DNA of 64,000 bases from Xenorhabdus szentirmaii DSM 16338. Lineage in GTDB: Bacteria > Pseudomonadota > Gammaproteobacteria > Enterobacterales > Enterobacteriaceae. Location: assembly GCF_002632585.1 (NCBI RefSeq), contig NZ_NIBV01000003.1, forward strand, positions 186,001 to 250,000, read 5' to 3'. Of this stretch, positions 62,912-64,000 are shown in pieces. Every line of letters begins with the position of its first letter. The stretch's first letter is position 1. Position numbers and translations under genes: made by a program. The notes beneath the pieces are model-generated. The model had not been told where the DNA came from. It ran no database searches and worked only from the letters and a program-made list of their open reading frames with translations.

Positions 62912-63715
62912 ATGCGTGATAATGATTTCGGTTACTTTATTGACGAATTTGGAGAGGCGACTCAACACATAGCTGTACCTAATGAATCTATAGAAAAGTG
63001 GAGAGGAAAGTTACCTGAAAAATTATTGTATTATTGGAAAACAGAGGGTTGGAATAGCTATAAGGATGGATTATTCAGTATAGTCAACTCCGATGATTAT
63101 GAAGGTATCGTTGATATGTGGCTGGAGGATATCCCCTTTGAGTACATGGACTCCTATCATGTTATAGCCAGAAGTAGTTTTGGTAACCTTTACTTGTGTG
63201 GTGAAAAAACTGGGACAAATTTGATAGTTGAGTGTTTATTTAACACTATTTATTACGAAAAAGGGAACGCTGATCACAAAAATAAACAAGAATCTGATCT
63301 TGATCTTGCTGCTTTTTTTTCAAGTAAATCCCTTGATTCTTTTGATATTGAAGAGGGTGATGATATATGGCTTTTTTCTAAATAGCTGTTCCTAATTGTG
63401 CTACACCTTACGTCGAATCGTGCTGCATAAGGGATTATTCACTCTAGGCAAAGAACCCAGTTACCACAAGGCTTCACTGATTACCATGGTCGATTGAGCG
63501 AAAACCACTCGAAATCGTCAACTGGAGCGGTATTTGGAACAGCTATTTAGAGCCATAGAAAAATATGGTCCATTAAATGAAAAAAAATGTTTGGATTCGA
63601 ACCAGCCATAATTTTGGGTGGAGACGTTGAAATTGAAAATATCAGAAAACTGGATATATATATTCATCTAGATATTCTACGACAATTTCCTGCACCTGAA
63701 ATCGATGAGATTTAG
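62912..63715 (+). pseudogene. GAD-like/Tdi1 immunity protein, copy 2, broken by a MITE-like insertion
   Basis: The frame from 62912 (MRDNDFGYFIDEFGEATQHIAVP) is intact for 157 residues and stops at 63385, just inside an inserted 167-bp sequence. After the insertion the gene resumes as AIEKYGPLNE. It then needs one more base change in an A-run near 63585 to give MFGFEPAIILGG and DILRQFPAPEIDEI, ending at TAG 63713-63715. The GAD-like half may still be made. Its similarity to copy 1 shows tandem duplication followed by divergence. Confidence 0.8.
63381..63547. mobile_element. 167-bp MITE-like insertion with perfect terminal inverted repeats and TA duplication
   Basis: The ends AATAGCTGTTCC and GGAACAGCTATT are perfect inverted repeats, flanked by TA on both sides (63379-63380 and 63548-63549). 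The surrounding symmetry extends to 16 bp (63377-63392 / 63536-63551). Removing the element and one TA restores ...TTTTCTAGAGCCATAG, in frame with the paralogue. A TA target duplication is typical of IS630/Tc1-mariner elements. No transposase frame fits in 167 bp, so it would move in trans. Confidence 0.8.
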
Positions 63716-63792
63716 TATTATTTATCAAATAGTCTATTAATCTAAGTAACTTTTAGAACAGTCACTTAGTTATTCTATAACAGGTATAAGTC

Positions 63793-64000
63793 ATGCGTGA
63801 TGAATATTTTAAATGTCTTATTGATGATTTAGGTGAAGCTACTCAGTATAAGGTTGTGCCTACCGATGCTATAGAAAAATGGCTGGGTAAACTACCAGAC
63901 CAGTTATTGTATTATTGGAAAACGGAAGGCTGGAACAGCTATAAAGACGGGCTATTTAGTATAGTAAATCCGGATGATTATGAAGATATTGTTGATATGT
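63793..64000 (+). CDS. GAD-like/Tdi1 immunity protein, copy 3, runs off the window
   Basis: ATG at 63793; 69 codons are visible: MRDEYFKCLIDDLGEATQYKVVP, then AIEKWLGKLPDQLLYYWKTEGW and GLFSIVNPDDYEDIVDM. Clearly a third member of the array, in the same orientation. No broken codon is seen so far. Confidence 0.85.
   Translation, partial: MRDEYFKCLIDDLGEATQYKVVPTDAIEKWLGKLPDQLLYYWKTEGWNSYKDGLFSIVNPDDYEDIVDM

Overview
The window looks like an accessory, toxin-rich region of an enterobacterial genome. A Xenorhabdus/Photorhabdus-type member of the Morganellaceae is my best guess. The guess rests on the mix of systems (a CDI locus with an acyltransferase gene, SymE, an Ash/Icd-like protein, a GI-type ICE transfer cluster, a T6SS VgrG island) and on the many decaying toxin and immunity genes. 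There is no housekeeping gene, rRNA or tRNA to fix the species.

Region 1 (1-30675, minus strand) is a contact-dependent inhibition locus: cdiB, a cdiC-type acyltransferase and a 3771-residue cdiA ending in an EndoU-type nuclease, with a MafI-like immunity gene. Downstream of cdiA lie displaced C-terminal toxin/immunity modules: a second EndoU/immunity pair, a putative ADP-ribosyltransferase-like toxin with its immunity gene, and an older toxin fragment with a premature stop and a partial immunity gene at the window edge. Between them sits a 7336-bp unit present twice in direct tandem (3316-10651 and 10652-17987), with one base difference noticed. Each unit carries an Ash/Icd-like gene, a pair of inverted dif-like sites, a tyrosine recombinase, a CHC2/Toprim primase-ATPase with iteron-like CAACTTG repeats, an XRE regulator, a SymE toxin, the MafI-like immunity gene and the EndoU cdiA-CT. 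Unit boundaries fall exactly on the GTT-GAG codons (Val-Glu) of the CdiA VENN motif. Removing both units would rejoin cdiA in frame to the displaced second toxin. I read this as a candidate integrative element that carries its own CDI toxin/immunity cassette and re-arms cdiA by inserting at VENN.

Region 2 (30676-43850) holds a lone integrase-domain gene, then a type I secretion operon on the minus strand: HlyB-like ABC transporter, HlyD-like adaptor, a small lipoprotein, and a giant RTX protein. The RTX protein has a cysteine-peptidase-like N-terminus, a subtilase domain, a P domain and RTX repeats. An in-frame TAG separates its last ~550 residues, including the probable secretion signal.

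Region 3 (44923-49591, minus) is five genes of a GI-type ICE conjugation system: a TraG-like protein, a small membrane protein, and the PFL_4711, PFL_4710 and PFL_4709 families. The cluster ends abruptly.

Region 4 (49895-64000, plus) is a T6SS effector island: an orphan tssF, vgrG, a DUF4123 adaptor and a class 3 lipase effector with three lipoprotein paralogues (one intact, two frameshifted). After these come a DUF2169 fragment, a DUF4150 PAAR-like protein, a Tde/Ntox15 DNase effector split by an in-frame TAA, and a tandem array of at least three GAD-like/Tdi1 immunity genes. The second of these is broken by a 167-bp MITE-like insertion.

A recurring theme is loss of toxins by single-base stops or slippage (1304, 34793, 61507, 58660, ~59290) while neighbouring immunity genes are kept or multiplied.
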